DNA from: Heyndrickxia camelliae
GTDB lineage: Bacteria; Bacillota; Bacilli; Bacillales; Bacillaceae_C
DNA length: 35,694 bases
NCBI RefSeq assembly: GCF_002844575.1
Contig: NZ_PIQO01000027.1
Coordinates: 1-35,694 of the forward strand
Reading direction: 5' to 3'
Part shown: positions 16,369 to 26,721 of the stretch, piece after piece
Position numbering within the stretch: the stretch's first letter is position 1
How the letters are laid out: every line of letters starts with the position of its first letter
Translations under genes and position numbers: made by a program
The notes under the pieces: generated by a model
Seen by the model: the letters and a program-made list of their open reading frames with translations, nothing else
What the model was told of the DNA's origin: nothing
The model's database searches: none

Positions 16369-17658
16369 TTATCCCCGAATAGTGCTAAAAGTTTTTTCGG
16401 CAGCAGCAATAGTTTTTTCAATATCTTCATCCGAATGTGAGGTAGATAGAAATAGACCTTCAAATTGTGATGGAGGCAGAAATACTCCATTTTCAGCCAT
16501 TTCTCGGTAATAAGCTGCAAACAATTCTAAATCGGAAGTTTTTGCTGTATCATAATTAATTACATTTTCATTTGTTAAAAAGATTCCAATCATAGATCCC
16601 GCACGGTTAATTGTGTGAGGGATATCATATTTTAAGGCTGCCTGATGCAAGCCCTCCTCAAGCTTATCTGCTTTTCTAATAAATTCTTTATAAGAATCAG
16701 GAGTTAATTGAATCAAGGTTTCATAGCCGGCAGTCATTGCAAGTGGATTTCCCGACAATGTACCAGCCTGATAAATAGGACCGCTTGGTGCTATTTTTTC
16801 CATAATTTCAGCTTTTCCACCAAATGCACCTACAGGAAGTCCCCCCCCAATAACTTTTCCTAAGCAGGTTAAGTCCGGAGTTACTCCAAAATATCCTTGT
16901 GCACAATGGTAATCAACACGGAAACCGGTCATTACTTCATCGAATATTAATAATGCGCCATATTGGGTTGTTACCTCACGCAAACCTTCTAAAAATCCTG
17001 GCTGCGGAGGCACGACTCCCATATTACCTGCAACTGGTTCCACAATAATGCAAGCGATGTCTTCACCAAATTGTTCAAAGGCAGTACGTACGGCTGCTAA
17101 ATCATTATATGGAACAGCAATGGTATTGCTGGCGATACCTTCAGGAACACCTGGGCTATCCGGCAAACCTAGGGTTGCAACACCAGACCCAGCCTTAATT
17201 AATAAGGAATCGCCGTGGCCATGATAAGAGCCCTCGAATTTAATAATTTTGTTTCGGCCTGTATATCCGCGGGCAAGTCTTAATGCACTCATCGTTGCCT
17301 CTGTACCAGACGAAACCATTCTCACAATTTCAATAGAAGGTACTCGTTCTTGAACTAATTTAGCCAGCTTATTTTCTAATAAGGTAGGTGCACCAAAACT
17401 AGTTCCATTTTCTGATGCCTTTTTAAGAGCTGATACAACTTGCTCGTTAGCGTGTCCTAAAATTAAAGGACCCCATGATAATACGTAATCAATATATTCA
17501 TTACCATCAATATCATAAATTTTGGAGCCTTTACCACGTTCCATAAAGATTGGATCCATTTTTACCGATTTAAAAGCGCGAACAGGGCTATTTACACCGC
17601 CCGGCATAAGCGTTACAGCTTCTTTATAAGCTTTTTTAGAGTTTTCAAATGAACGCAT
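16369..17658 (-). CDS. hemL: Glutamate-1-semialdehyde 2,1-aminomutase
   Basis: The 429-aa PLP enzyme converts glutamate-1-semialdehyde to 5-aminolevulinate, the second step of the C5 heme pathway after HemA. The PLP lysine is K268 in [19 protein letters not shown]. The phosphate-binding [16 protein letters not shown] segment and [12 protein letters not shown] are intact. It is the last gene of the hemAXCDBL operon, 21 bp after hemB, and its stop codon abuts repeat copy 1. Confidence 0.97.
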   Translation of the reverse strand: MRSFENSKKAYKEAVTLMPGGVNSPVRAFKSVKMDPIFMERGKGSKIYDIDGNEYIDYVLSWGPLILGHANEQVVSALKKASENGTSFGAPTLLENKLAKLVQERVPSIEIVRMVSSGTEATMSALRLARGYTGRNKIIKFEGSYHGHGDSLLIKAGSGVATLGLPDSPGVPEGIASNTIAVPYNDLAAVRTAFEQFGEDIACIIVEPVAGNMGVVPPQPGFLEGLREVTTQYGALLIFDEVMTGFRVDYHCAQGYFGVTPDLTCLGKVIGGGLPVGAFGGKAEIMEKIAPSGPIYQAGTLSGNPLAMTAGYETLIQLTPDSYKEFIRKADKLEEGLHQAALKYDIPHTINRAGSMIGIFLTNENVINYDTAKTSDLELFAAYYREMAENGVFLPPSQFEGLFLSTSHSDEDIEKTIAAAEKTFSTIRG

Positions 17659-17679
17659 TAATCTCTCACCCCATCATCC

Positions 17680-18657
17680 TTATTCTGCAAGCCAACGTGC
17701 TGCATCTTTGGCAAAATAGGTAATAATCAAATCGCAGCCTGCACGTTTCATGCTAGTCAGCATTTCTAATACAATTGTTTTTTCATCAATCCAGCCATTA
17801 AGTGCTGCACCTTTAACCATAGAATATTCTCCGCTAACATTATAACCAACAACAGGCAAATTAAATTCATTTCTCACATCACGCACAATATCTAAATAGG
17901 ACAAAGTTGGCTTAACAATAAGAAAATCAGCACCCTCATCAACATCTGAATGTGCCTCTCTTAATGCTTCCAAGCGGTTCGCAGGATCCATTTGATAGGT
18001 TTTTCTGTCCCCAAATTGTGGTGCACTGCCTGCTGCATCACGAAAAGGACCGTAAAATGCTGAAGCATATTTTACTGCATAAGACATAATGGGAACATCT
18101 TCAAAGCCTGCCTCATCCAATCCTTTTCGTATTGCTGCTACAAAACCGTCCATCATATTAGATGGTGCAATGATATCCGCGCCTGCTTGCGCTTGGCTTA
18201 CTGCTGTTTTTGCAAGTAGATCAAGACTTGGATCATTTAGTATTTTTCCGCCTTCAATTACACCACAATGACCGTGATCTGTATACTCACATAAACATGT
18301 ATCCGCTACGATAATTACTTCTGGATAATGTTGCTTAATAAAGCGTGTCGCTTCTTGCACAATACCGTGATCATGAAAAGCTTGTGTACCTATCTCATCC
18401 TTCTCCACAGGTATACCAAATAATAAAACTGATTTAATGCCAAGAGATACTACTTCATCCATTTCCATTTTTAAGTTATCTAAAGAAACTTGATCCACAC
18501 CTGGCATAGATGGTACTTCTGTTTTTATATTTTTACCTTCAACCACAAAGATTGGATAAATAAGATCGTCTACATGTAATTGTGTTTCACGAACTAATGC
18601 TCTCATATTTGCTGAGGTGCGCAATCTTCTGTGACGTTTAAACTGCAAGTCTTTCAT
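17680..18657 (-). CDS. hemB: Delta-aminolevulinic acid dehydratase (porphobilinogen synthase)
   Basis: The 325-aa enzyme condenses two 5-aminolevulinate molecules to porphobilinogen. The active-site lysines are K196 ([17 protein letters not shown]) and K249 ([12 protein letters not shown]). A zinc-type metal site is suggested by Cys121, Cys123 and Cys131 ([14 protein letters not shown]). The hemD stop codon and the hemB ATG abut directly (TAAATG), indicating coupled translation. Confidence 0.97.
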   Translation of the reverse strand: MKDLQFKRHRRLRTSANMRALVRETQLHVDDLIYPIFVVEGKNIKTEVPSMPGVDQVSLDNLKMEMDEVVSLGIKSVLLFGIPVEKDEIGTQAFHDHGIVQEATRFIKQHYPEVIIVADTCLCEYTDHGHCGVIEGGKILNDPSLDLLAKTAVSQAQAGADIIAPSNMMDGFVAAIRKGLDEAGFEDVPIMSYAVKYASAFYGPFRDAAGSAPQFGDRKTYQMDPANRLEALREAHSDVDEGADFLIVKPTLSYLDIVRDVRNEFNLPVVGYNVSGEYSMVKGAALNGWIDEKTIVLEMLTSMKRAGCDLIITYFAKDAARWLAE

Positions 18658-19443
18658 TTATATTTCCTCCCGTTTCATGTTTAATTTACATAAGCAATCA
18701 ATCATATCATCAACCGTATAGCTTTCAGGACTTGTTGAAACGGTCCACCCATATTCTTCGATTGCTTTCTTCGTAACTGGTCCGATACTAATGAACTCAA
18801 TCCTTTTTACTTTATTTAAAAGCTTTGGTTCCTTTGCAATCTCCATAAAATGGCGTACAGTTGACGGACTTGTAAATAACGCAAAATCCAGTTGAATATG
18901 TTCAAGTAAGGATGCTAGTCTTTTTCTACTTTCTACAGGAAAAATAGTATCATATATTATCCACTCATCCACAAGCCAATGCTCCGACTTTAAAGATTGC
19001 GCGATTGTGTCCCTAGCAAGATTCCCTTTAGGAATTAATACTTTCTTTGCATGTGTATTAGCGTCTCGAAACTCCTTGGCAAAATCATCTGCTGAAAATA
19101 ATGTGGGAACAAAAGATACTTTGATATGATGTCTTTCTAAACTCTCTTTTGTCTTATCACCCACAGCAGCAATTTTCGTTTTAGGAGAAAGAAAGATATT
19201 TTGATCAGCAAGATGCTGAAAAAAGAATTCAACCCCATTCTGACTAGTAAAAATAACCCAGTCATACTGGTTTAAATTATTTAAGTATTCTCTTCCTCGG
19301 GGATCCTTCCCTTCACGAAATGCAATAAGAGGTATTAAATAAGGTTCTCCTCCTAATTTCCCAATCTTTTCGCTTAAATCCTTCCCTTGTTTACCGCTGC
19401 GAGGTATAAATACTTTTTTTCCCTTTAGCGGTAAAGGAATCAT
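18658..19443 (-). CDS. hemD: Uroporphyrinogen-III synthase
   Basis: The 261-aa protein cyclises hydroxymethylbilane to uroporphyrinogen III with inversion of ring D. The family is poorly conserved, but [33 protein letters not shown] and [14 protein letters not shown] are typical. Its place between hemC and hemB settles the call. The start overlaps the hemC stop by four bases. Confidence 0.93.
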   Translation of the reverse strand: MIPLPLKGKKVFIPRSGKQGKDLSEKIGKLGGEPYLIPLIAFREGKDPRGREYLNNLNQYDWVIFTSQNGVEFFFQHLADQNIFLSPKTKIAAVGDKTKESLERHHIKVSFVPTLFSADDFAKEFRDANTHAKKVLIPKGNLARDTIAQSLKSEHWLVDEWIIYDTIFPVESRKRLASLLEHIQLDFALFTSPSTVRHFMEIAKEPKLLNKVKRIEFISIGPVTKKAIEEYGWTVSTSPESYTVDDMIDCLCKLNMKREEI

Positions 19444-20378
19444 GATGGATCAAGCTCCTTTTTTACCTGATCAATCAATGATTTGGCGCCTTGTGCAATT
19501 AACATATCCGCTACCTTTTCACCTAACTTGATAGGATCATCTCCGATAGCTGTTTCTTTATAGATTGTTTTTCCATCTGGTGAAGCAACTAATCCAGTTA
19601 AAGAAATACTTTGGTTATCAAATAGCTTTGCAAAACCGGCAACCGGTACCTGACAACCGCCCTCCATTTTATGAAGAAATGCCCGTTCAGCGGTCACTGT
19701 AATAGCTGTTTCATTTGAATTTAATTTCGCCAGTTGTTCTAGTAGCTCTTGATCATCTGCACGACACTCAATAGAAAGTGCTCCCTGCCCAACAGCAGGC
19801 AAACAAATCTCCGGATCCAAATATTCTGTAACGACATCAGTACTCCAGCCCATTCTGGATAAGCCTGCCGCTGCCAAAATAATGGCATCGTAGTCATCTG
19901 TTTTAAGCTTTTCAAGTCTGGTATCAATATTTCCGCGTATCCACTTAATTTCAAGGTCTGGACGCTCTGCTAAAATTTGAGCACCTCTTCGCAAACTGCT
20001 TGTTCCAATTACCGCACCTTTAGGTAAATCTCTTAGAGTCATATAATCTTTCGAAATAAGCACATCGCGATGATCCTCACGGTTCGGAATACATCCTATT
20101 GTAAGTCCTTCCGGTAGAATTGCCGGCATATCCTTCATACTATGTACTGCCATATCGATATCTTTATTTAGCATTGCTTGCTCAATTTCTTTTACAAAAA
20201 GTCCTTTCCCGCCGACTTTTGATAACGTAACGTCTAATATTTGGTCACCTTTCGTAACGATTTCCTTCACTTCAAATTCAAAAGGAACCCCCAGTTTTTT
20301 TAATTGGTCCGCAACCCAATTGGTTTGCGTCAAAGCAAGTTTGCTTCGCCTTGAACCGATAATAATTTTTCTCATCAT
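19440..20378 (-). CDS. hemC: Porphobilinogen deaminase (hydroxymethylbilane synthase)
   Basis: The 312-aa enzyme links four porphobilinogen units into hydroxymethylbilane. The dipyrromethane cofactor attaches to Cys242 in [13 protein letters not shown]. The substrate-binding [21 protein letters not shown] and [10 protein letters not shown] motifs are complete. Two ATG codons stand in tandem at the start behind GGGAGGAACA; the second would shorten it by one residue. It overlaps hemD by four bases and follows hemX by nine. Confidence 0.96.
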   Translation of the reverse strand: MMRKIIIGSRRSKLALTQTNWVADQLKKLGVPFEFEVKEIVTKGDQILDVTLSKVGGKGLFVKEIEQAMLNKDIDMAVHSMKDMPAILPEGLTIGCIPNREDHRDVLISKDYMTLRDLPKGAVIGTSSLRRGAQILAERPDLEIKWIRGNIDTRLEKLKTDDYDAIILAAAGLSRMGWSTDVVTEYLDPEICLPAVGQGALSIECRADDQELLEQLAKLNSNETAITVTAERAFLHKMEGGCQVPVAGFAKLFDNQSISLTGLVASPDGKTIYKETAIGDDPIKLGEKVADMLIAQGAKSLIDQVKKELDPS

Positions 20379-20387
20379 TGTTCCTCC

Positions 20388-21230
20388 CTAAGAATACCAA
20401 AAATGAAAAGCTGACAATCTGCTAACTAAGAAAAAGTTAATTAATACAATAAGAAACGCCGCAACATTTAAATATGCTAAATTTTTGCCAAACATATTTT
20501 TTCTTTCATGAAAATAGATGATTATGCTGTAAATGATTAATAGAATAAAGGAGCCAATAATTTTTGAATCATACCAATGAAAATGATGTAATTTTATTAG
20601 CGCCCATTGAAGTCCTAAGATTAAACTTAATAATAGCATTGGTACACCAACTAAATTTAGAATATAGGACATTTTCTCTAGTTTTGCCAGATCATTTAAA
20701 CGCCATAACCTATGTCCCCATTTCTTCTCTTTCAATAGCTTATATTGAAGTAAATATAGTGCTGAAAATACAAAAGAAAGAGAGAATGCAACATAAGAGA
20801 GTATTGCCATTGTAATATGTATAAGCAATAATTCAGAAATAAGCCTTTCACTCATTGTTTCAGTAGGCATTTGAACTGGAGCAAATGTGTGAATGGCCAT
20901 AATAATAAACCCAATTATATTGATAAAAAACACCGTAAAATCTACACGTAATAAGCGATTAATGACAATGGATAGAGTTAGCAGTACCCATGCATAGAAA
21001 TAGAGTCCTTCAAATATTGTGAGGACCGGAAATCGCTTCGTATGGATGATATACAGAAACAAAAAAATTGTTTGAAGTACCCAAACAATTGAAAGTAACC
21101 AGAAGGCAAATTGGTTTGCCTTCCGATTTTGTTGTAAGAAATCAATAAAGTAAAGTAAGATACTTACCGCATAAAGAATAATCATGCCCTCATGCAATCT
21201 AGTCATCATGATTTCAAACATAGCTTTCAC
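20388..21230 (-). CDS. hemX: HemX, membrane protein of the hem operon (CcsA-like)
   Basis: The 280-aa protein has about eight hydrophobic helices and belongs to the cytochrome c assembly (CcsA/HemX) family. [20 protein letters not shown] and the Trp-rich [20 protein letters not shown] segment are typical. In B. subtilis HemX is not needed for heme synthesis but lowers the cellular level of HemA protein. Its ATG overlaps the end of hemA by four bases, which fits a coupled feedback role. Confidence 0.92.
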   Translation of the reverse strand: MKAMFEIMMTRLHEGMIILYAVSILLYFIDFLQQNRKANQFAFWLLSIVWVLQTIFLFLYIIHTKRFPVLTIFEGLYFYAWVLLTLSIVINRLLRVDFTVFFINIIGFIIMAIHTFAPVQMPTETMSERLISELLLIHITMAILSYVAFSLSFVFSALYLLQYKLLKEKKWGHRLWRLNDLAKLEKMSYILNLVGVPMLLLSLILGLQWALIKLHHFHWYDSKIIGSFILLIIYSIIIYFHERKNMFGKNLAYLNVAAFLIVLINFFLVSRLSAFHFWYS

Positions 21231-22579
21231 CTTTGAATAATTGCGGGTGAAGGATGTTGACTTAGCTTAAGAGGCGTATTCTCAGCAAGTAAAGTATTCT
21301 CAGTTTCCAATGCTGGATCTTGAATATTAAAGATTCTTTTGAATAACGCAAGCTGTTGTTGAGCATTTGGTTCAGCAGCAATTTCCTTTGCTTGCGTAAT
21401 TGGGTCTTTCAAAAGTTGATTGACAATACTTTTCGTATGTTTGCTCAATATCTTTTTCTCACGTTCCGTTAAGTTAGGCATTTTTCTTTCTATGCTTTTC
21501 AACGTTTCAGATTGAATTGCCAACGCTTTTTCCCTTAAGGCAGTTATAACAGGAACTACCCCAAGCATGTTAACCCATTGATTGAAATGTACAATTTCCG
21601 CTTCAATCATCATCATAATCTTTTCCGCTGCTTTTTTCCGTTCTGCAAGATTTGCTTCAACAATTCCTTCTAAATCATCTATATCGTATAGGAATATATT
21701 CTCAGCCTCAGAAATTTGCGGATCAAGATCCCTTGGAACAGCAATATCCACCATAAACAGTGGTTTGTTCTTGCGCATTTTGTTAACAGAATCCATCATT
21801 TCTTTGGTAATGACATAATCTTTTGAACCAGTGGAACTGATCAAAATATCAGCTTCTACAAGAGCGCATTGCATTTCCTGAAGAGACTTAGCCGTGCCGT
21901 TGAAACGCTCTGCAAGATTTTGTGCCTTTTCAAACGTTCGGTTAATAACCGTTATGTTCGTTGCTCCACTGCCATGAAGATTTTCGATTGCTAGTTCGCC
22001 CATTTTACCCGCTCCAACAATAAGAACGTGCTTATCTTTTAAATCGCCAAATATTTTCTTTGCAAGTTCTACCGCGGCATAACTGACAGAAACCGCATTG
22101 GAGCCAATCTCTGTCTCGGAATGACCCTTTTTGGCAAGCGTTATTGCTTCTTTAAAAAGATGATTAAATATAGTCCCAGTCGAGCCTGCTTCTTGTCCAG
22201 TTAAAAAGCTATTGCGAACTTGTCCAAGAATTTGCGTTTCTCCTAATACCATTGAATTTAATCCGCATATCACTTTAAACAGATGCTCAATTGCCCCGTC
22301 CTGTTCATATATAAATAAGTATGGTGAAAACTCATCTTTATCCATGCGAAACCATTCGGCTAGGAAATCCTTTATGTAATATCGGCCGGTATGTAACTGG
22401 TCGACAACAGCATAGACTTCTGTCCGATTACAAGTAGAAACAATGACATTCTCTAAGATACTTTTTTTGTTCTTCAAGGCTGTCATTGCAGATTGTAATT
22501 CTTCCTCATTAAAGGAAAGTCGTTCCCGAATTTCCACAGGGGCTGTTTTATAATTTAAACCAACCGCTATGATGTACAT
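21227..22579 (-). CDS. hemA: Glutamyl-tRNA reductase
   Basis: The 450-aa NADPH enzyme reduces glutamyl-tRNA to glutamate-1-semialdehyde, the first committed heme step. The catalytic Cys is residue 50 in [12 protein letters not shown]. The NADPH-binding [13 protein letters not shown] and the C-terminal dimerisation helix are present. It is the first gene of the operon. The leader has a GGGGGG ribosome site ten bases before the ATG and, further up, a PerR-box-like sequence (22654..22668). Confidence 0.97.
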   Translation of the reverse strand: MYIIAVGLNYKTAPVEIRERLSFNEEELQSAMTALKNKKSILENVIVSTCNRTEVYAVVDQLHTGRYYIKDFLAEWFRMDKDEFSPYLFIYEQDGAIEHLFKVICGLNSMVLGETQILGQVRNSFLTGQEAGSTGTIFNHLFKEAITLAKKGHSETEIGSNAVSVSYAAVELAKKIFGDLKDKHVLIVGAGKMGELAIENLHGSGATNITVINRTFEKAQNLAERFNGTAKSLQEMQCALVEADILISSTGSKDYVITKEMMDSVNKMRKNKPLFMVDIAVPRDLDPQISEAENIFLYDIDDLEGIVEANLAERKKAAEKIMMMIEAEIVHFNQWVNMLGVVPVITALREKALAIQSETLKSIERKMPNLTEREKKILSKHTKSIVNQLLKDPITQAKEIAAEPNAQQQLALFKRIFNIQDPALETENTLLAENTPLKLSQHPSPAIIQR

Positions 22580-22653
22580 AATAAGAGACCCCCCGTAACA
22601 TCAACCATCACAATTAATTATAAAAAATCAGTAATTTGACTTATATATAAATT

Positions 22654-22668
22654 TCATTACTATTATAA
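22654..22668 (-). promoter_or_regulatory. PerR-box-like sequence and -10 box upstream of hemA
   Basis: On the minus strand TTATAAT-A-GTAATGA matches 11 of 14 positions of the PerR consensus TTATAAT-n-ATTATAA. TATAAT in it could also be the hemA -10 box; no clear -35 is seen. hemA is a known PerR target in B. subtilis. Confidence 0.4.
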
Positions 22669-22837
22669 CACGTACGAAATTCATTGCTTTTAAAAAATGT
22701 GAAAAGAAAATGAATACTATGATATGATAAATTAGAAAAGCGTAAACCACACGCCTATCGGCTAAAATTAAGTTCCATATGTACAGTATCAAATATATAC
22801 AGGATAATCAAGCAAAGTGGTTGAAAGTAGGATATGT

Positions 22838-23320
22838 ATGAAAAATCAAAAAGTATTTGCTGGAATTATTTTATTAGGATTTGGATTCTATTTTTATCTT
22901 TCCCAAAATCATCTTGAATTATTTAAAGAATATATCACTTGGCCATCCCTTTTAATCATTATTGGAATTGCCTTTTTAATTCAAGGCTACAAAGGAAAAA
23001 ATTACGAGGTCATTCTGCCTGGCGTCATTTTTATTGGTTTCGGATTACATTTTCATGTTGTTCATAAGTTATCGATTTGGCCAAATAATATGGGAATATT
23101 CCTTTTAATTATTTCACTGGGTTTTCTATTGCAGTATCAGAAAACACGTAATGGACTTTTTCAAGGAATGCTCTTTCTTGTTCTTTCTATTATCCTTCTT
23201 TTTTATGACAAAGTAATTGGCACCATAGATCTGTTACAAAATGGCGCAGCGAACTTTTGGAAGTATAGCCCCATCGCCCTAATTGTAATTGGGTTAATCC
23301 TTTTAGTGAAGAAAAAGTAA
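22838..23320 (+). CDS. DUF5668/LiaF-like small membrane protein
   Basis: I choose ATG 22838 (160 aa) with AGTAGGA upstream; a GTG seven codons earlier has no good site. The protein is almost entirely hydrophobic, with about six short helices and repeated pairs such as LIIIGIAFLIQGY and LLLIISLGFLLQYQ. This pattern is seen in the LiaF/LiaI-type transmembrane domain (DUF5668). The function is unknown; relatives sit near cell-envelope stress systems. It converges with ysxC, and the repeat starts right at its stop codon. Confidence 0.7.
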   Translation: MKNQKVFAGIILLGFGFYFYLSQNHLELFKEYITWPSLLIIIGIAFLIQGYKGKNYEVILPGVIFIGFGLHFHVVHKLSIWPNNMGIFLLIISLGFLLQYQKTRNGLFQGMLFLVLSIILLFYDKVIGTIDLLQNGAANFWKYSPIALIVIGLILLVKKK

Positions 23321-23457
23321 AAAAGGCTGGGACATAAGTAAAAAAATCATTGAAATTGGTTAAATCTACGAAAGCAAAAACGCATGAAATCAAGGTTTTT
23401 AAATTTAATTTCATGCGTTTTTTTGATTTTCACTGCGTTTTGTCCCAGCCTCTTTTT
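23321..23457. repeat. GGCTGGGAC-type palindromic repeat, copy 2
   Basis: This is the reverse complement of copy 1 (16228..16365), differing at only a few positions in the inner loop and outer ends. It fills the whole gap between two convergent genes. It begins directly after the stop of the DUF5668-like gene and its last bases overlap the ysxC stop codon. Its long inverted repeat can end transcription from both sides. Confidence 0.85.
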
Positions 23458-24037
23458 ACATTTTCCTAGTAATTGCTTGCCATGCGGCATCTTTTCCTTC
23501 CCCTGTTTCAGAAGAAAAAATGATTATTTCATCATTTGGATCGAATTCAAGTGTTTCCTTCGTTATTTTCAAATGTTTTTGCCATTTTCCCTTTGGAATT
23601 TTATCTGCCTTAGTAGCAATGACAATACAAGGTAGTTGATAATGCTTTAAAAAATCATACATCATTCTATCATCAGCTGTTGGAGGATGGCGCAAGTCAA
23701 CAATTAGAATAACCGCTTTTAGCTGCTTTCTGCTTGTAATGTATGTTTCAATCATTTTCCCCCAGGCCGCTCTTTCTTTTTTCGACACCTTAGCATATCC
23801 ATATCCGGGAACATCAACAAAATACAAGGATTCCTCTATAATATAAAAGTTTAATGTTTGCGTTTTACCAGGCTTGGATGAAATCCTCGCTAGTGCTTTT
23901 CTATTCAGCATCTTATTTATAAACGATGATTTTCCAACATTTGATCTACCCGCTAAGGCAAACTCTGGTAAATTCCCTTCCGGATATTGTTCCGGTTTAA
24001 CAGCACTTATCACAATCTCTGCATGATTTACTTTCAT
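23456..24037 (-). CDS. ysxC: Ribosome biogenesis GTPase YsxC (EngB)
   Basis: The 193-aa TRAFAC GTPase has G1 GRSNVGKSS (residues 30 to 38), G3 [10 protein letters not shown] and G4 ATKADK. It is essential in B. subtilis and assists 50S subunit assembly. Its ATG overlaps the lonA stop by four bases, as in that species, so the two are coupled. The name engB is also used. Confidence 0.97.
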   Translation of the reverse strand: MKVNHAEIVISAVKPEQYPEGNLPEFALAGRSNVGKSSFINKMLNRKALARISSKPGKTQTLNFYIIEESLYFVDVPGYGYAKVSKKERAAWGKMIETYITSRKQLKAVILIVDLRHPPTADDRMMYDFLKHYQLPCIVIATKADKIPKGKWQKHLKITKETLEFDPNDEIIIFSSETGEGKDAAWQAITRKM

Positions 24038-26358
24038 TCACTGTCACCTACTAAAGCGATATTAAGTACCTCGTCGACATGGGTAACAGGGAAGAATTGC
24101 AAATCATTGCGAACACTTTCCGGTATATCATCTAAATCTTTCTCATTATCTTTCGGAATAATAATTTTGGTCAATCCTGCCCGATGTGCACCTAATGATT
24201 TCTCTTTAAGGCCACCGATTGGAAGAACACGTCCACGTAATGTTATTTCTCCCGTCATTCCAACTTCCTTTCGTACCGCTTTGCCGGTTAAGGCGGAGAC
24301 TAACGCAGTGGCTATTGTAATCCCTGCAGAAGGACCATCTTTTGGTACCGCTCCCTCTGGGACATGAATATGAATATCATAATGTTCATGAAAATCTTCC
24401 TCAAGCTGCAAATCCTTTGCCTTGGACCTTACAAAGCTGAAGGCAGTTTGAGCTGATTCTTTCATAACATCTCCTAATTTTCCCGTTAAAACAAGTTTGC
24501 CTTTTCCAGGGGATAGAGAGACTTCAATTTGCAACGTATCGCCTCCGACCGTTGTATATGCCAGACCTGTAGCAACCCCTATCTGGTCTTCCAGCTCTGC
24601 TTGCCCATATCGGAATCTTTTCCTTCCTAAAAATTCTTCTAGATTTTTATCAGTAATAATAACTCGTTTGCGATCTGAGGAGACAATAATCTTAGCTGTT
24701 TTTCTGCAAACCTTTGCTAATTCTCTTTCCAGACTGCGAACTCCTGCTTCTCTAGTATAGTAACGTACTATGTTCTGTATACTTTCATCACGGATCTGTA
24801 ATTGCCCCTTCGTCAAACCATGTTCCTTCATCTGTTTCGGAAGCAAATGGTCCTTGGCAATATGAATTTTTTCTAATTCTGTATAACCAGCAATAGAAAT
24901 TATCTCCATTCGATCCCGTAGTGGACCCGGGATCGAACCAAGATCGTTCGCAGTAGTAATAAACATAACCTTCGATAAGTCATACGTTTCTTCAATATAA
25001 TGATCACTAAAGCTATGGTTTTGCTCAGGATCCAATACTTCAAGCATTGCTGCAGACGGATCCCCACGGAAGTCATTAGACATTTTGTCAATTTCATCCA
25101 ATAAAAAGACAGGATTAATGGTACCAGCTTTTTTCATTCCTTGAATAATTCTCCCAGGCATAGCGCCCACATAGGTTCTTCTATGACCCCTGATTTCTGA
25201 TTCGTCTCGGACACCGCCAAGTGAAACACGTACAAATTTTCTTCCTAAAGATTCTGCTATAGATCTAGCTAAACTTGTCTTTCCCACTCCGGGAGGACCG
25301 GCTAAACAAAGGATAGGACCGCGCAGAGATTCTGTAAGTTTCTGAACAGCGAGATATTCTAATACTCGTTCCTTTACTTTTTCTAGACCATAATGCTCCC
25401 GGTCTAATATTTGTTCAGCTTTTGTAATATTAAGATCATCTTCTGTTGCCTTTGACCATGGCAATGAAATTAGCCATTCCACATAATTTCGAATCACAGA
25501 ACTTTCCGCAGAACTAGATGGAACTTTTTCATACCTGTCTAATTCTTTTAATGCTGTCTTTTTAACATGTTCCGGCATTCCTGCTTGTTCGATTCGTTCC
25601 GTTAAATCGGCAACCTCACCTGTTTTACCTTCTTTATCGCCGAGTTCTTTTTGGATCGCCTTCATTTGTTCTCTTAAATAATATTCTTTTTGTGTGCGTT
25701 CCATGGACTTTTTGACCCTTTGTCCAATGCGCTTTTCAAGATTAAGGACTTCCTTCTCATTATTAATGATTTGAATGACAGAATTCAGTCTTTCTTTAAT
25801 ATCAATTGTTTCTAAAATCGATTGTTTTTGAGCCAGCTTTAATGGCAAATGCGAAGAAATGATGTCAGCCATTCTTCCAGGTTCTTCAATATCTGATACA
25901 GTCGCAAACGTTTCTGCAGATATTTTTTTCGATAATTTTATGTATTGTTCAAAATAATCTAGAAGTGTTCTTGTTAATGCTTCTGTTTCTGCATCTTTTT
26001 CTTCCGACTGTTTTAAAATTTGCAACGAAACGGCATAATAACGGTCCATATCGTAGAATTTTTCTATTTTTGCACGATCTAGCCCTTCCACTAAAACACG
26101 TATCGTTCCATTAGGTAATTTCAACATTTGCTTCACTTTTGTTAATGTTCCGACTTGAAAGAGATCGTCTTGAACTGGTTCATCTATCGCTTCATCTTTT
26201 TGTGTTGTCAAAAAGATTAAATGGTCATTCATCATAGCCTCTTCTAATGCCTGAACGGAATGATCACGTCCCACATCCAAATGAAGGACCATTGTTGGGT
26301 ACACTAGCAATCCTCTTAATGGAAGAAGAGGAACAGTGTGTTCTTTTTTCTTTGTCAA
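24034..26358 (-). CDS. lonA: ATP-dependent protease LonA
   Basis: I choose TTG 26358 (774 aa; reads [20 protein letters not shown]), since GGAGGTG lies eight bases upstream. An in-frame TTG at 26373 lies within that site. Domains in order: Lon N-domain (about 1 to 200), coiled coil ([20 protein letters not shown]), AAA+ module with Walker [10 protein letters not shown] and Walker B FLLDEID, and a serine-lysine protease domain (Ser677 in KDGPSAG, Lys718 in GGLKEK). The cytosolic enzyme degrades misfolded and regulatory proteins. A 20-bp stem-loop lies in its leader. Confidence 0.96.
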   Translation of the reverse strand: MTKKKEHTVPLLPLRGLLVYPTMVLHLDVGRDHSVQALEEAMMNDHLIFLTTQKDEAIDEPVQDDLFQVGTLTKVKQMLKLPNGTIRVLVEGLDRAKIEKFYDMDRYYAVSLQILKQSEEKDAETEALTRTLLDYFEQYIKLSKKISAETFATVSDIEEPGRMADIISSHLPLKLAQKQSILETIDIKERLNSVIQIINNEKEVLNLEKRIGQRVKKSMERTQKEYYLREQMKAIQKELGDKEGKTGEVADLTERIEQAGMPEHVKKTALKELDRYEKVPSSSAESSVIRNYVEWLISLPWSKATEDDLNITKAEQILDREHYGLEKVKERVLEYLAVQKLTESLRGPILCLAGPPGVGKTSLARSIAESLGRKFVRVSLGGVRDESEIRGHRRTYVGAMPGRIIQGMKKAGTINPVFLLDEIDKMSNDFRGDPSAAMLEVLDPEQNHSFSDHYIEETYDLSKVMFITTANDLGSIPGPLRDRMEIISIAGYTELEKIHIAKDHLLPKQMKEHGLTKGQLQIRDESIQNIVRYYTREAGVRSLERELAKVCRKTAKIIVSSDRKRVIITDKNLEEFLGRKRFRYGQAELEDQIGVATGLAYTTVGGDTLQIEVSLSPGKGKLVLTGKLGDVMKESAQTAFSFVRSKAKDLQLEEDFHEHYDIHIHVPEGAVPKDGPSAGITIATALVSALTGKAVRKEVGMTGEITLRGRVLPIGGLKEKSLGAHRAGLTKIIIPKDNEKDLDDIPESVRNDLQFFPVTHVDEVLNIALVGDSE

Positions 26359-26387
26359 ATTGTGCACCTCCAAAAAGTAAATCTCTT

Positions 26388-26407
26388 ATCAGGTTATGTC
26401 ACCTGAT
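26388..26407 (-). promoter_or_regulatory. Perfect stem-loop in the lonA leader
   Basis: ATCAGGT and ACCTGAT form a perfect 7-bp inverted repeat around six bases, 17 bases upstream of the lonA ribosome binding site. No T run follows. It may be an operator or an RNA hairpin affecting translation. The rest of the 26374..26721 gap holds only the lonB terminator and no gene. Confidence 0.4.
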
Positions 26408-26628
26408 TGTTTTATTTTCGTTTGGCTCCTTATATTTGTACAGTTTCATCGACCAAAACAACATAGTGTAGTAAGGAATCCTTCCTGGTGAATCTTTTTA
26501 CAATTCTATCGTATTTGCTTGCCAGTGTCCATTTACGAGAATGCATTAGAACGGAGATTTTTCATTTTTATGTTTTGTTAAATTCGATAATATATTTCCC
26601 TTAGTAGTATTTAATATATTAAAATATT

Positions 26629-26660
26629 TATGAAAAAAATCGGCATCGAAGGCCGATTTT
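26629..26660 (-). terminator. Terminator after lonB
   Basis: On the minus strand AAAATCGGC and GCCGATTTT form a 9-bp stem with a short loop, followed by a T-rich run. It lies about 60 bp after the lonB stop. Confidence 0.8.
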
Positions 26661-26721
26661 CCTTAATATTTCATCATATGACCGTCAGGCTTGTAAGGTC
26701 ACGCTACAATAAAGCTAAGCT

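Noticed and set aside
16271-16510. A 79-codon plus-strand frame reading through repeat copy 1
   Set aside because: Its first ~30 residues are almost identical to those of a minus-strand frame in copy 2 (23190..23414), because both are translations of the same palindromic repeat. It then runs antisense to hemL and has no ribosome binding site.
23190-23414. A 74-codon minus-strand frame over repeat copy 2
   Set aside because: It is a translation of the repeat and the antisense of the DUF5668-like gene. No ribosome binding site is seen.
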